Part shown: positions 46,904 to 55,552 of the stretch, piece by piece
Position numbering within the stretch: the stretch's first letter is position 1
Layout: the number at the start of each line of letters is the position of its first letter
Assembly: GCA_017626435.1 (NCBI GenBank)
Contig: JAGAIR010000003.1
Location: 1 to 64,000 of the forward strand
Direction of reading: 5' to 3'
Source: Lachnospiraceae bacterium
Lineage (GTDB): Bacteria > Bacillota_A > Clostridia > Lachnospirales > Lachnospiraceae
DNA length: 64,000 bases
Made by a program: the position numbers and the translations under genes
Notes under the pieces: generated by a model
The model's input: only the letters and a program-made list of their open reading frames with translations
Told to the model about the DNA's origin: nothing
The model's database searches: none

Positions 46904-48166
46904 ATGAATCAGAAAAAAATTATTCCATTTATCAATGCAGAAAATGAGCTGGTCTCCAATGTGATCAGAATAGCAGACCAATATTCCTGCGAGGGAGCAG
47001 ACAGTCTGTTTTTATATAACTATACAGGAGACGAGGATTCCAGGGAAGAATTTCTGGCTGCGGTGAGACAGATTGAGAAAACGGTTGATATACCGTTTAT
47101 TGTGGGAATCTATGTCAACCGGTTTGAGGATGCAAAAAAAGCATTATATACAGGTGCTTCCCAAGTGGTGATCCGTAAGGCGATGCTGCCGTCAGAAAAG
47201 GAGCTGAAGGAAATCCTTTCCCGCTTTGATAAAGAGAAGCTTGCCATTGAAATTGATATGATGCATGATTTTCAGACAGCAGAGCAGTTAAATGCTTTTT
47301 ATGAGATGGGATTTGGAACCATTGTTCTGAAGCATGTGGAGATGACAGATAAATTCAAAACAGCTATTGAGGGAAGCAAGATGCAGCTTCTGGTACGTGA
47401 CAGCCTGATCCGGAATGATCTGGCGGAGATATTATCGCTGGAGGATATTGCGGGAATTTCTACCAATTACTTTGAGGACAAGGATATTTATAAGGCAAAA
47501 AGAAGTTTAAAAAAGCAGGGGATGGATGTAGAAATCTTTGAAAGCATTATGGAATTTTCTGATTTCAAGACACTGGATAATGGACTGGTGCCTGTCGTAG
47601 TACAGGATTACCGTACCAGCGAGGTGTTGATGGTGGCTTATATGAATGAAGAGTCCTATCAACGTACTTTGGAAACAGGGAAAATGACTTATTACAGCCG
47701 GAGCAGGCAGGAGCTTTGGTGTAAGGGGGATACTTCTGGTCACTATCAGTATGTAAAGAAGCTCTGGATTGACTGTGACAGGGACACGATGCTTGCCAAG
47801 GTGCGTCAGGTGGGTGCTGCCTGTCATACAGGAAACCGTTCCTGCTTCTATACAGAACTTGCCAGAAAGGATTATGTGGATACCAATCCGCTGACTGTAC
47901 TGACGGAAGATTTAGAGGTGATTCAGCACCGTAAAGAGAATCCAAAGGAAGGTTCCTATACCAATTACCTTTTTGATAAGGGAATCGACAAGATTTTGAA
48001 AAAATGTGGTGAGGAGGCAACTGAAATTGTAATTGCCGCCAAGAATCCGGATGCAGAGGAATTAAAGTATGAAATTGCAGATTTTCTGTATCATATGATG
48101 GTTCTTATGGTAGAATGTGGGTTAGACTGGAATGATATAATGAAAGAACTGGTAAATCGTCGTTAA
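46904..48166 (+). CDS. hisIE: HisIE (PRA-CH / PRA-PH) with an extra N-terminal HisA/HisF-like domain
   Basis: Residues 1-215 resemble a HisA/HisF TIM barrel ([49 protein letters not shown]) but the phosphate-binding loops are poor: [12 protein letters not shown] stands where HisF has a GGGIR motif. From about 220 comes the PRA cyclohydrolase with [20 protein letters not shown] and [10 protein letters not shown], and from about 336 the PRA-PP pyrophosphohydrolase with [15 protein letters not shown]. These two domains catalyse steps 2 and 3 of histidine synthesis. A normal HisIE is about 200 residues; this one is 420. The barrel is probably not catalytic as HisA or HisF. Confidence 0.92.
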   Translation: MNQKKIIPFINAENELVSNVIRIADQYSCEGADSLFLYNYTGDEDSREEFLAAVRQIEKTVDIPFIVGIYVNRFEDAKKALYTGASQVVIRKAMLPSEKELKEILSRFDKEKLAIEIDMMHDFQTAEQLNAFYEMGFGTIVLKHVEMTDKFKTAIEGSKMQLLVRDSLIRNDLAEILSLEDIAGISTNYFEDKDIYKAKRSLKKQGMDVEIFESIMEFSDFKTLDNGLVPVVVQDYRTSEVLMVAYMNEESYQRTLETGKMTYYSRSRQELWCKGDTSGHYQYVKKLWIDCDRDTMLAKVRQVGAACHTGNRSCFYTELARKDYVDTNPLTVLTEDLEVIQHRKENPKEGSYTNYLFDKGIDKILKKCGEEATEIVIAAKNPDAEELKYEIADFLYHMMVLMVECGLDWNDIMKELVNRR

Positions 48167-48184
48167 GGTGAAAGGAAGGGATTT

Positions 48185-48349
48185 ATGATGGTAGGTGTAT
48201 TGTTGGCAAAATCAATTGCAGACTTGTCCTTTGGAGGAGCGTTTGCATGGTATCTGGTAAAGTTTCTGATCAGTATGGCTCTGGCAGTATGTGGAGTTCT
48301 GCTGGGAATGAAATGGCGTAAGAGTAAGAATGCGAAAAAAAATGCATAA
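48185..48349 (+). CDS. Small membrane protein, 54 residues
   Basis: The ATG at 48185 follows GAAAGGAAGGGATTT, a strong ribosome binding site, and opens a frame ending in TAA at 48349. The product has a hydrophobic helix in the middle (about residues 22-43, with YLVKFLISMALAVCGVLLG) and a basic tail (KWRKSKNAKKNA), so it should sit in the membrane with its C-terminus inside. It lies 18 bases after hisIE and may be cotranscribed. I do not recognise the family. Confidence 0.7.
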   Translation: MMVGVLLAKSIADLSFGGAFAWYLVKFLISMALAVCGVLLGMKWRKSKNAKKNA

Positions 48350-48358
48350 AATCAATAC

Positions 48359-48388
48359 TTGACGGAGAACGTATTCCTAAATTAAAAT
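48359..48388 (+). promoter_or_regulatory. Putative promoter upstream of the CYTH gene
   Basis: TTGACG (48359-48364) and TAAAAT (48383-48388) are spaced by 18 bases. Confidence 0.5.
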
Positions 48389-48420
48389 AAAAAGACAGCG
48401 CAGGAAAGGCGAGGTTTCTT

Positions 48421-48924
48421 ATGGAGATTGAGAAGAAGTTTCTGGTTCAGTCGCTTCCAGGATGTCTGGAACGATATGAAAAGAAAGTAATTGAGCAGGG
48501 GTATCTGTGTGCAGACCCGGTAATACGTATCCGAAAAAGTAATGAAAATTACATTTTGACATATAAATCCCGTATGGGGCTGGAAGATTTATCATCAGGA
48601 GATGTCAGGATCAACCAGGAGGTTGAGGTAGCGCTGAACAGACAGGGGTATGAACATTTACGGGAAAAGATTGATGGAAATCTGATTCAGAAATGCCGTT
48701 ATCTGATACCGTTGCCGGATGGACACACTGGAGAACTGGATCTCTTTGATGGGATTTTAAAGGGACTTTGTTTTATTGAGGTAGAGTTTGCAGATGAGAA
48801 GGATGCCAATGCATTTGTTCCGCCGGTATGGTTTGGAAAAAATGTCAGCAGTGATCGAAGATATTCCAACAGCTTTTTATCCAGTTGTAAGGATTTATCG
48901 GTATTTGAACAGGATCAAAGTTAA
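48421..48924 (+). CDS. CYTH-domain protein (triphosphate tunnel metalloenzyme)
   Basis: This 167-residue protein begins with the CYTH signature MEIEKKFLV (ExExK) and shows alternating charged strands (PVIRIRKSNENYILTYKS, NQEVEVAL, IQKCRYLIP, ELDLFDGILKGLCFIEVEF) that form the tunnel fold. Members hydrolyse inorganic triphosphate or nucleoside triphosphates, or make cAMP; the bacterial short forms are usually tripolyphosphatases. The specific activity cannot be read here. Confidence 0.9.
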   Translation: MEIEKKFLVQSLPGCLERYEKKVIEQGYLCADPVIRIRKSNENYILTYKSRMGLEDLSSGDVRINQEVEVALNRQGYEHLREKIDGNLIQKCRYLIPLPDGHTGELDLFDGILKGLCFIEVEFADEKDANAFVPPVWFGKNVSSDRRYSNSFLSSCKDLSVFEQDQS

Positions 48925-48933
48925 TTCTTCAGC

Positions 48934-48960
48934 AATTTTCCGAAGTTTGTCTGGAAAATT
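48934..48960 (+). other. 8-bp hairpin between the CYTH gene and nfnA
   Basis: AATTTTCC (48934-48941) pairs with GGAAAATT (48953-48960). It is not followed by a T-run, so it is not a normal terminator; it may be a leader element of the downstream flavoprotein gene. Confidence 0.45.
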
Positions 48961-49005
48961 ACTGGAAAGTTATAAAGCACAAGAAAAGAAAGATGGAGGC
49001 TCATT

Positions 49006-49890
49006 ATGTTTAAGATTTTGAAGAAAGAGTATCTTGCCAATAATATCTGGCTTATGGATATTGAGGCACCACGAGTAGCAAAGCACTGTCAGCCAGGACA
49101 GTTTGTGATTGTGAAGATGAATGAACAGGGAGAGAGAATCCCTTTGACTGTCTGCGATTATGACAGAGAAAAGGGAACGGTTACTATTGTATTCCAGACC
49201 GTTGGTGCTTCTACCCAGGAGATGGCAGAGTATGAAGTTGGTGAAAGCTTTGAGGATTTTGTAGGACCTCTTGGTTGTGCCTCTGAATTGATAGAAATGC
49301 CGTTGGAAGAACTGAAAAAGGAGAAGATCCTGTTTGTCTGCGGTGGTGTGGGAACTGCACCAGTCTATCCACAGGTAAAATGGATGAAGGAGCATGGAGT
49401 TGATGTGGATGTAATTATCGGTGCCCGTACAAAGGATATCATGATTCTGGAGGATGCCATGCGTGAAGTGGCAGGCAATCTCTATATTGCAACAGATGAT
49501 GGCTCTTATGGATTTAAGGGAAATGGCTGTGATCAGATCAATGAACTGGTGAAGAACCAGGGAAAGACCTATACAAAGGTAGTAGCTATTGGACCGATGA
49601 TCATGATGAAATTTGTCTGTCTGCTGACCAAAGAATTAAATATTCCTACTATCGTTAGTATGAATCCGATCATGGTGGATGGTACCGGTATGTGTGGTGC
49701 ATGCCGTCTTCAGGTTGGCGATGAGATTAAATTTGCATGTGTAGATGGTCCTGAATTTGATGGTCATCTGGTAGATTTTGATCAGGCAATGAAGCGTCAG
49801 AGAATGTACAAGACAGAAGAGGGACGTGCAATTCTTCGCAGAGAAGAAGGGAATACTCATCATGGTGGCTGTGGACAATGTCAGGATTAG
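49006..49890 (+). CDS. nfnA: NfnA-like FAD/NAD-binding flavoprotein subunit
   Basis: This 294-residue protein belongs to the dihydroorotate dehydrogenase electron-transfer/NfnA (SudB) group. It has an N-terminal FAD barrel (QPGQFVIVKMNEQGERIPLT), an NAD-binding half (CGGVGTAPVYPQVKWM) and the C-terminal [2Fe-2S] cysteine motif MCGACRLQVGDEIKFAC. In NfnAB this subunit exchanges electrons with NAD(H) and ferredoxin while NfnB handles NADP(H), a flavin-bifurcating transhydrogenase. The partner gene follows at 50066. The extreme tail is His/Cys-rich (HHGGCGQCQD). ATGGAGGCTCATT precedes the ATG. Confidence 0.9.
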   Translation: MFKILKKEYLANNIWLMDIEAPRVAKHCQPGQFVIVKMNEQGERIPLTVCDYDREKGTVTIVFQTVGASTQEMAEYEVGESFEDFVGPLGCASELIEMPLEELKKEKILFVCGGVGTAPVYPQVKWMKEHGVDVDVIIGARTKDIMILEDAMREVAGNLYIATDDGSYGFKGNGCDQINELVKNQGKTYTKVVAIGPMIMMKFVCLLTKELNIPTIVSMNPIMVDGTGMCGACRLQVGDEIKFACVDGPEFDGHLVDFDQAMKRQRMYKTEEGRAILRREEGNTHHGGCGQCQD

Positions 49891-49951
49891 TTCTGTGGCA
49901 TGACATGAAAAAGTCTGGGGATTAGTATAAAAATAGGTAGTATACATACGT

Positions 49952-49992
49952 TTGACAGATAGAGGTAAAAGTGAAAAATAAATTTTTCACTT
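49952..49992 (+). promoter_or_regulatory. Possible promoter with overlapping palindrome upstream of nfnB
   Basis: TTGACA (49952-49957) is followed 16 bases later by AAAAAT (49974-49979), a weak -10. An inverted repeat with 11-base arms, AAGTGAAAAAT (49969-49979) and ATTTTTCACTT (49982-49992), overlaps the -10 region and would suit a repressor site. The assignment is tentative. Confidence 0.4.
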
Positions 49993-49998
49993 GGCAGG

Positions 49999-50051
49999 TT
50001 TGTGTCTGCGCTGCGACACAAACATTGTACTATGTGCAAAAAGCAGCGCAG
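49999..50051 (+). promoter_or_regulatory. Potential H-type pseudoknot in the nfnB leader
   Basis: TTTGTGTC (49999-50006) pairs perfectly with GACACAAA (50015-50022). The eight-base loop between them, TGCGCTGC (50007-50014), is perfectly complementary to GCAGCGCA (50043-50050). This is the layout of an H-type pseudoknot ending five bases before the GAGGA ribosome binding site of nfnB. It could be a riboswitch-like or protein-binding control element; I do not recognise a named class. Confidence 0.5.
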
Positions 50052-50065
50052 AAATGAGGAAAAAT

Positions 50066-51454
50066 ATGGAAGTAGATGTAATGAAGAGAATTCCTGTGCG
50101 TGAGCAGGAACCAAAGGTACGGGCAAAGAATTTTGATGAAGTTTGTCTGGGATATGATAAAGAAGAGGCAATGGCAGAGGCATCCCGTTGTCTTCAGTGT
50201 AAAAATCCACAGTGTGTAAAGGGCTGTCCGGTCAATATTGATATTCCTGGATTTATTAAGGAAGTGGCAGAAGGAAATACAGAGGATGCTTATCAGGTGA
50301 TCAGCAAATATTCTGCACTGCCTGCTGTATGTGGGCGTGTATGTCCACAGGAAAGCCAGTGTGAGGCGAAGTGTATTCGTGGAATTAAGGGAGATGCTGT
50401 TTCTATCGGTAAGCTGGAGCGATTCGTGGCAGATACAGCCAGAGAAGAAGGAATCAAGCCGGTAGCTGCTTCTGAGAAGAAAGATAAAAAGGTAGCTGTT
50501 ATTGGTTCTGGTCCTGCCGGACTTACCTGTGCCGGAGATCTGGCAAAGATGGGGTATGATGTTACGATTTTTGAAGCGCTGCATAAGGCTGGTGGTGTGT
50601 TATCCTATGGTATTCCTGAATTCCGTCTTCCTAAGGACAGTGTTGTGGCAGGAGAGGTTGAAAATGTAAAATCTCTTGGTGTAAAGATTGAGACAAATGT
50701 GGTCATTGGTAAGGCAACTACCATTGATGAACTGTTGGAAGAAGAAGGATTTGACGCTGTATTTATTGGTTCTGGTGCTGGACTCCCACGTTTTATGGGC
50801 ATTCCTGGTGAAAATGCAAATGGTGTTTTCTCCGCCAATGAGTATCTTACCAGAAGTAATCTGATGAAGGCGTTTGATGACAGTTACGATACACCGATCA
50901 TAGCAGGTAAAAAAGTAGCTGTCGTTGGTGGTGGTAATGTGGCTATGGATGCTGCCAGAACAGCACTTCGTCTGGGAGCAGATGTACATATTGTTTACCG
51001 CCGTAGCGAAGAGGAGCTTCCTGCCAGAGTGGAGGAGGTACACCATGCAAAGGAAGAAGGAATTATCTTTGACCTTTTGACCAATCCTACCGAAATTCTT
51101 GTGGATGAAGAAGGAAATGTATGTGGTATGAAGTGTATCCGCATGGAGTTGGGTGAACCGGATGAGTCCGGACGTAGAAGACCGGTTGAAATTGCTGGTT
51201 CTGAGTTTACCCTGGATGTAGACACCGTTATCATGTCACTCGGTACCAGTCCAAATCCATTGATTTCTTCTACTACAAAGGGATTAGATATCAACCGAAG
51301 AAAATGTATTATTGCAGAAGAAGAAAACGGAAAGACCACAAAAGATGGTGTATATGCCGGCGGTGATGCGGTTACAGGTGCAGCAACCGTTATTCTGGCT
51401 ATGGGTGCTGGAAAAGCTGCTGCCAAGGGAATTGATGAATTCCTGAGTAAGTAG
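50066..51454 (+). CDS. nfnB: NfnB-like / GltA-type NADPH-dependent oxidoreductase
   Basis: This 462-residue protein has the glutamate-synthase-small-subunit architecture: an N-terminal [4Fe-4S] domain (CLQCKNPQCVKGCPVNID, CGRVCPQESQCEAKC), the FAD fold VAVIGSGPAGLTCAGDLA and the NADPH fold VVGGGNVAMDAARTALRL. With the NfnA-like protein upstream it should form an NADH-dependent reduced ferredoxin:NADP+ oxidoreductase. No glutamate synthase large subunit is nearby, which favours Nfn over GltD. ATG 50066 follows GAGGAAAAAT; ATG 50054 overlaps that site. Confidence 0.92.
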   Translation: MEVDVMKRIPVREQEPKVRAKNFDEVCLGYDKEEAMAEASRCLQCKNPQCVKGCPVNIDIPGFIKEVAEGNTEDAYQVISKYSALPAVCGRVCPQESQCEAKCIRGIKGDAVSIGKLERFVADTAREEGIKPVAASEKKDKKVAVIGSGPAGLTCAGDLAKMGYDVTIFEALHKAGGVLSYGIPEFRLPKDSVVAGEVENVKSLGVKIETNVVIGKATTIDELLEEEGFDAVFIGSGAGLPRFMGIPGENANGVFSANEYLTRSNLMKAFDDSYDTPIIAGKKVAVVGGGNVAMDAARTALRLGADVHIVYRRSEEELPARVEEVHHAKEEGIIFDLLTNPTEILVDEEGNVCGMKCIRMELGEPDESGRRRPVEIAGSEFTLDVDTVIMSLGTSPNPLISSTTKGLDINRRKCIIAEEENGKTTKDGVYAGGDAVTGAATVILAMGAGKAAAKGIDEFLSK

Positions 51455-51509
51455 TTAGAGATCAGAACATGTAATTATGTGGTTTTTTGTATTTGAAAGG
51501 AGATTCCAG

Positions 51510-53024
51510 ATGGAAAAGAGGAAGAAAAAGAAAATAACAGCACTGATTTTAACGGTTGTTATGTTGTTTACTGGATTTACGTTTTTCGATAATGGTGTAG
51601 AGGCGGATACTTCCGAAGATGATTCCGTATCCTTTGCTACCGTAAAGAGTATCACAGACTTTCGTAACTACATCGATAATAACAATCCATGCAGCAGCCA
51701 GGATGTTATTGAAACGGACTGGAGTGGCTATTCCGATGTTCATAAGGTGCAGATACCTTCTGACGGAAAACTTCTGGTGGCAAGCCTGGCCGAGGGCAGT
51801 CATGTAGACTGTGAACTGTTCACGAACTTTGCCCTGACTTCTGAATTAAAAAAGGTTGGTGGATCTGTATCGGCAAGAGAAGAAATAGAATCCATCGATG
51901 TAAAGGCAGGAACCTATTATTACAGAGGAAGCCGTTGGAATGGAACAGGTTCTATTACGGTAACCACATATCTTGGCTTTATTCCCGCATCCTCAACTGG
52001 TGTAATGTACTCAGATACCAGTGTGAAGTTTGACAAAACCAACAATGTGACACCGCAGGCTGTTACATCAAAGAAAGACTTTATTGATTATGTAAATAAC
52101 GATGGAGCTGAGGTTGCACAGGATACGATTGAGACTGACTGGAGTGGAACCAGCGACACCCATAGTTTTACGGTAGAAGAAAACGGATGGCTTTTTGTTT
52201 ATCCGTTAGCAGAGAATAATAATATTGATTTCCAGTTATATTCCAATGCGAATTTATCTTCTATGATCATGACGGGGGAGACTTTGGAAGGAACTGTTGA
52301 GGAGCCGCATGTATGCTATCTGTCTGCAGGAACGTACTATTTCAGGGGGAATCGCTGGAACGGTTTTAATCCATTGACATTTACCACATATCTTGGTTTT
52401 ATGAAGGATACCAGTCGTTTTGCCGTTACCTCTAATACAGTGAGCGATGATAAGAAATCTGCTACCATTACTTTTTCCGGTGAGGCTGGTCTGATACGTG
52501 TGGAAAAGGGAGAATACGACCCGGCTGTCATTGACGATAAAGAGTTTTGGAAAACAAAAGACAGAGGAAATGCACTGGAGGGAACAACTGCGACAGTAAC
52601 TTCTAATGGTGAGTATGTGGCAAGACTGGAGACAGAGGATGGATACTATGTTATGATTCCGTTTACGGTATCAGGACTGATCGAACTGCCTAGTCCAACT
52701 CCGACTGTAACTCCAGCAATAGCACCAAAGCCAACTGCAACAGTAAAGCCTTCTCCGACAGTGAAGCCAACAACAACTCCTAAGGTTTATCAGGTAAAGG
52801 TTGCGAAGAAAACAATAACTGTCAAGGTAAAGAAGTCTGTCAAGATTAAATACACAGTAACAGCAGGTTACAAGGGCAAGGTGAAGTTTACCAGCTCTAA
52901 CAAGAAGATTGCTACGGTATCTTCCAAAGGTGTCGTGAAGGGGAAGAAAAAAGGAAAATGTAAGGTTACCCTGAAGCTGACTAATGGAAAGAAGGCTGTA
53001 GTGACCGTCAAGGTTAAAAAATAA
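51510..53024 (+). CDS. Secreted repeat protein with C-terminal Big_2-like domain
   Basis: The 504-residue protein has a signal peptide (basic start, hydrophobic to about residue 30). Two homologous domains follow: about 44-160 and 184-300. Each starts with (K)DF..Y(I/V)(D/N)N, contains IETDWSG, and ends AGTYY(Y/F)RG.RWNG ... TTYLGF, like bacterial pre-peptidase/carbohydrate-binding-like beta domains. A Pro/Thr-rich linker (about 392-427) leads to a basic Ig-like domain of the Big_2 type (KVKFTSSNKKIATVSSKG). No sortase motif is present. Function is unknown; adhesion or wall binding through the Lys-rich end is a guess. GAAAGGAGATT precedes the ATG. Confidence 0.85.
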   Translation: MEKRKKKKITALILTVVMLFTGFTFFDNGVEADTSEDDSVSFATVKSITDFRNYIDNNNPCSSQDVIETDWSGYSDVHKVQIPSDGKLLVASLAEGSHVDCELFTNFALTSELKKVGGSVSAREEIESIDVKAGTYYYRGSRWNGTGSITVTTYLGFIPASSTGVMYSDTSVKFDKTNNVTPQAVTSKKDFIDYVNNDGAEVAQDTIETDWSGTSDTHSFTVEENGWLFVYPLAENNNIDFQLYSNANLSSMIMTGETLEGTVEEPHVCYLSAGTYYFRGNRWNGFNPLTFTTYLGFMKDTSRFAVTSNTVSDDKKSATITFSGEAGLIRVEKGEYDPAVIDDKEFWKTKDRGNALEGTTATVTSNGEYVARLETEDGYYVMIPFTVSGLIELPSPTPTVTPAIAPKPTATVKPSPTVKPTTTPKVYQVKVAKKTITVKVKKSVKIKYTVTAGYKGKVKFTSSNKKIATVSSKGVVKGKKKGKCKVTLKLTNGKKAVVTVKVKK

Positions 53025-53041
53025 TTACTCCACAAATTTTA

Positions 53042-53074
53042 TGACTCTCTGCTGATTTGCAGAGAGTCATTTTT
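53042..53074 (+). terminator. Intrinsic terminator after the surface protein
   Basis: TGACTCTCTGC pairs with GCAGAGAGTCA around a six-base loop, followed by TTTTT. Confidence 0.9.
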
Positions 53075-53101
53075 AGGAGGATAGAAAAAGGAGATTCTGT
53101 C

Positions 53102-53473
53102 ATGGAAAGTAAGAGACAGGAAAAAGGCATAGAGGAAAGAGTAGAGTTGTCTTTGCTGTATGATTTTTATGGAGCACTATTAAAGGAAAACCAACAACAG
53201 ATGTTTGAAGCATATATATTAGATGATTTTTCTATATCGGAGATTGCGGATGACATGGGAATTACCAGACAGGGTGTCCATGATGCTGTTAAACGGGCTA
53301 CAAAACAGCTTCGGGAGTATGAAGAGAAACTGGGGCTGGTAGAGCGGTTTGAACAACAGAAGGAGGCAGTAAAGCGACTTCATCATCAACTGAGAGAAAT
53401 GGATATTTCAGCGGATTCACCAGGGTGGACAAAGGTGTTTGCGATTCTGGGGGAAATTCTGGAAGAAGAATAA
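53102..53473 (+). CDS. ylxM: YlxM-family DNA-binding protein
   Basis: This 123-residue protein has a sigma-70 region 4-like helix-turn-helix (SISEIADDMGITRQGVHDAV, about residues 42-62) and a helical C-terminal part. YlxM (p13) is linked to the SRP operon across Firmicutes and is thought to regulate or assist SRP. AAAGGAGATTCTGTC precedes the ATG at 53102. It lies before ffh as expected, but a hairpin terminator stands between them. Confidence 0.93.
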   Translation: MESKRQEKGIEERVELSLLYDFYGALLKENQQQMFEAYILDDFSISEIADDMGITRQGVHDAVKRATKQLREYEEKLGLVERFEQQKEAVKRLHHQLREMDISADSPGWTKVFAILGEILEEE

Positions 53474-53477
53474 AAAA

Positions 53478-53513
53478 GAAAATGTCAAGAAAAATACTTG
53501 ACATTTTCTTTTT
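53478..53513 (+). terminator. Intrinsic terminator between ylxM and ffh
   Basis: GAAAATGTCAAG (53478-53489) pairs with CTTGACATTTTC (53497-53508), followed by TTTTTG. It separates, at least partly, two genes that are usually in one operon. Confidence 0.85.
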
Positions 53514-53570
53514 GTTTGGATATACTAGCCATTGTGTAAGAAAAAAGTGATTAGCAGAAAGGAGGATTTT

Positions 53571-54929
53571 ATGGCATTCGATAGTTTATCTGAAAAATTG
53601 CAAAATGTTTTTAAAAACCTCCGGAGCAAGGGAAGACTCACTGAGGAAGATGTAAAGGCTGCTTTGAAGGAAGTAAAAATGGCACTTCTGGAAGCAGATG
53701 TCAATTTCAAGGTGGTTAAGAATTTTGTGAAGACAGTACAGGAGCGGGCTGTCGGACAGGATGTAATGAACAGTCTTACCCCGGGACAGATGGTGATCAA
53801 GCTGGTGAATGAGGAGCTGATTGCCTTGATGGGAAGTGAGACCACAGAGATTGCCTTGAAACCTTCCAATGAAATCACTGTAATTTTAATGTGTGGTCTA
53901 CAAGGTGCTGGTAAAACCACTACCACAGCAAAAATAGCTGGAAAGCTGAAGCAGAAGGGGCGTCGCCCGTTACTGGCAGCCTGTGATATCTATCGTCCGG
54001 CAGCCATCGAGCAGTTAACGATTAACGGTGAGAAGCAGGGCGTGGAAGTATTTTCCATGGGTACGAACCATAAGCCGGTGGATATTGCTAAAGCGGCAAT
54101 AGAACATGCTTCCAGGAACAATCTGAATGTAGTGATTCTGGATACAGCAGGCCGGCTTCATGTGGATGAAGACATGATGGAAGAGCTTCAGGAAATTAAA
54201 CAGAATATTGATGTAGACCAGACGATTTTAGTTGTTGATTCCATGACAGGTCAGGATGCTGTAAATGTGGCAACCACCTTCCATGAGAAGATAGAAATTG
54301 ATGGTGTCATCCTGACTAAGCTGGATGGCGATACCAGAGGCGGTGCGGCTCTTTCCATCCGGGCTGTTACCGGACGCCCTATTCTATATGTGGGTATGGG
54401 TGAGAAGTTATCCGATTTGGAGCAGTTTTATCCAGACCGTATGGCATCCCGGATATTGGGAATGGGCGATGTGCTGACACTGATTGAGAAGGCAGAGGCT
54501 GAGATCGATCAGGATAAGGCAAAAGAAATGGAAAAGAAATTCCGAAAAGCGGAATTTGATTTTAACGACTTTTTGGATCAGTTAGCCCAGGTCAAGAAAA
54601 TGGGTGGACTGAAAAGTATTTTGAGCATGATGCCGGGTATGGGACTTCCTGCGGATTTAGATGTTGATGATGATGTCTTTAAAGGAACAGAGGCGATTAT
54701 CTATTCCATGACCCCGGAGGAGAGAGGGAATCCTGCCATCATCAATCCATCACGGAAGCAGCGCATTGCCAAGGGAGCAGGTGTGGATATTTCCGAGGTA
54801 AATAAACTGATGAAGCAGTATGAACAGTCCAAAAAGATGATGAAACAGATGTCTGGTATGATGTCAGGCAAGGGGAAAAAGAAAGGACGTTTTGGCGGCG
54901 GTATGCCGAAAATGCCGTTTGGATTTTAG
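53571..54929 (+). CDS. ffh: Signal recognition particle protein Ffh
   Basis: Ffh is the SRP GTPase that binds signal peptides and 4.5S RNA. The 452-residue protein has the N domain, G domain ([55 protein letters not shown]) and the methionine-rich M domain ending in a Gly/Met tail ([11 protein letters not shown]). AGAAAGGAGGATTTT supports the ATG at 53571. FtsY is encoded at 40.6 kb. Confidence 0.98.
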   Translation: MAFDSLSEKLQNVFKNLRSKGRLTEEDVKAALKEVKMALLEADVNFKVVKNFVKTVQERAVGQDVMNSLTPGQMVIKLVNEELIALMGSETTEIALKPSNEITVILMCGLQGAGKTTTTAKIAGKLKQKGRRPLLAACDIYRPAAIEQLTINGEKQGVEVFSMGTNHKPVDIAKAAIEHASRNNLNVVILDTAGRLHVDEDMMEELQEIKQNIDVDQTILVVDSMTGQDAVNVATTFHEKIEIDGVILTKLDGDTRGGAALSIRAVTGRPILYVGMGEKLSDLEQFYPDRMASRILGMGDVLTLIEKAEAEIDQDKAKEMEKKFRKAEFDFNDFLDQLAQVKKMGGLKSILSMMPGMGLPADLDVDDDVFKGTEAIIYSMTPEERGNPAIINPSRKQRIAKGAGVDISEVNKLMKQYEQSKKMMKQMSGMMSGKGKKKGRFGGGMPKMPFGF

Positions 54930-55026
54930 GCAGAAAAGGGCAGTAATTTTTGGTTTCAGATTCCATTATAGTGGGATTTGTAATATAGAGTTACCTATAT
55001 GGGATAAATTGAAGGAGGTGAAAAAC

Positions 55027-55272
55027 ATGGCAGTAAAGATCAGATTAAGAAGAATGGGTAAGAAGAAAGCACCTTTCTATAGAGTAGTAGTTGCTGATTC
55101 CAGATCTCCAAGAGATGGTAAGTTCATCGAAGAGATTGGTACTTATGATCCAAACCAGGACCCAAGCGTTTTCAAGTTTGATGAAGAGAAGGCTAAGAAA
55201 TGGTTAGCAAACGGAGCTAAGCCAACTGAGACAGTAGGCAAGCTGATGAAGCAGGCTGGTATCATGGAGTAA
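55027..55272 (+). CDS. rpsP: Ribosomal protein S16
   Basis: This 81-residue 30S subunit protein shows [38 protein letters not shown] and [11 protein letters not shown]. The start at 55027 follows AAGGAGGTGAAAAAC. It lies in the standard ffh-rpsP-khpA-rimM-trmD order. Confidence 0.98.
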   Translation: MAVKIRLRRMGKKKAPFYRVVVADSRSPRDGKFIEEIGTYDPNQDPSVFKFDEEKAKKWLANGAKPTETVGKLMKQAGIME

Positions 55273-55305
55273 TTCATGTACCATGAAGAGAAGGGAGGCT
55301 TCAGT

Positions 55306-55536
55306 GTGAAAGAATTAGTAGAAGTTCTAGCGCAGTCACTTGTTGACCACCCGGAAGAGGTCACTGTTACAGAGACTGAAAAAGATAATGAAATCCTGTT
55401 GGAACTGAAGGTGGCTTCAGACGATATGGGAAAAGTCATTGGAAAGCAGGGACGCATTGCGAAAGCAATCCGTACTGTTGTAAAGGCAGCTGCTTTTGAT
55501 ACTGACAAAAAGGTTATTGTAGAGATTGGACAGTAA
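55306..55536 (+). CDS. khpA: KH-domain RNA-binding protein KhpA
   Basis: This 76-residue protein is a single KH domain with the GKVIGKQGRIAKAIRTVVKA loop-helix region. KhpA pairs with KhpB and binds RNA to influence cell division and envelope genes. The start is a GTG at 55306, seven bases after AAGGGAGG; ATG 55276 in the same frame would add ten atypical residues. Confidence 0.95.
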   Translation: MKELVEVLAQSLVDHPEEVTVTETEKDNEILLELKVASDDMGKVIGKQGRIAKAIRTVVKAAAFDTDKKVIVEIGQ

Positions 55537-55552
55537 TGTCTGACTTCGTATG

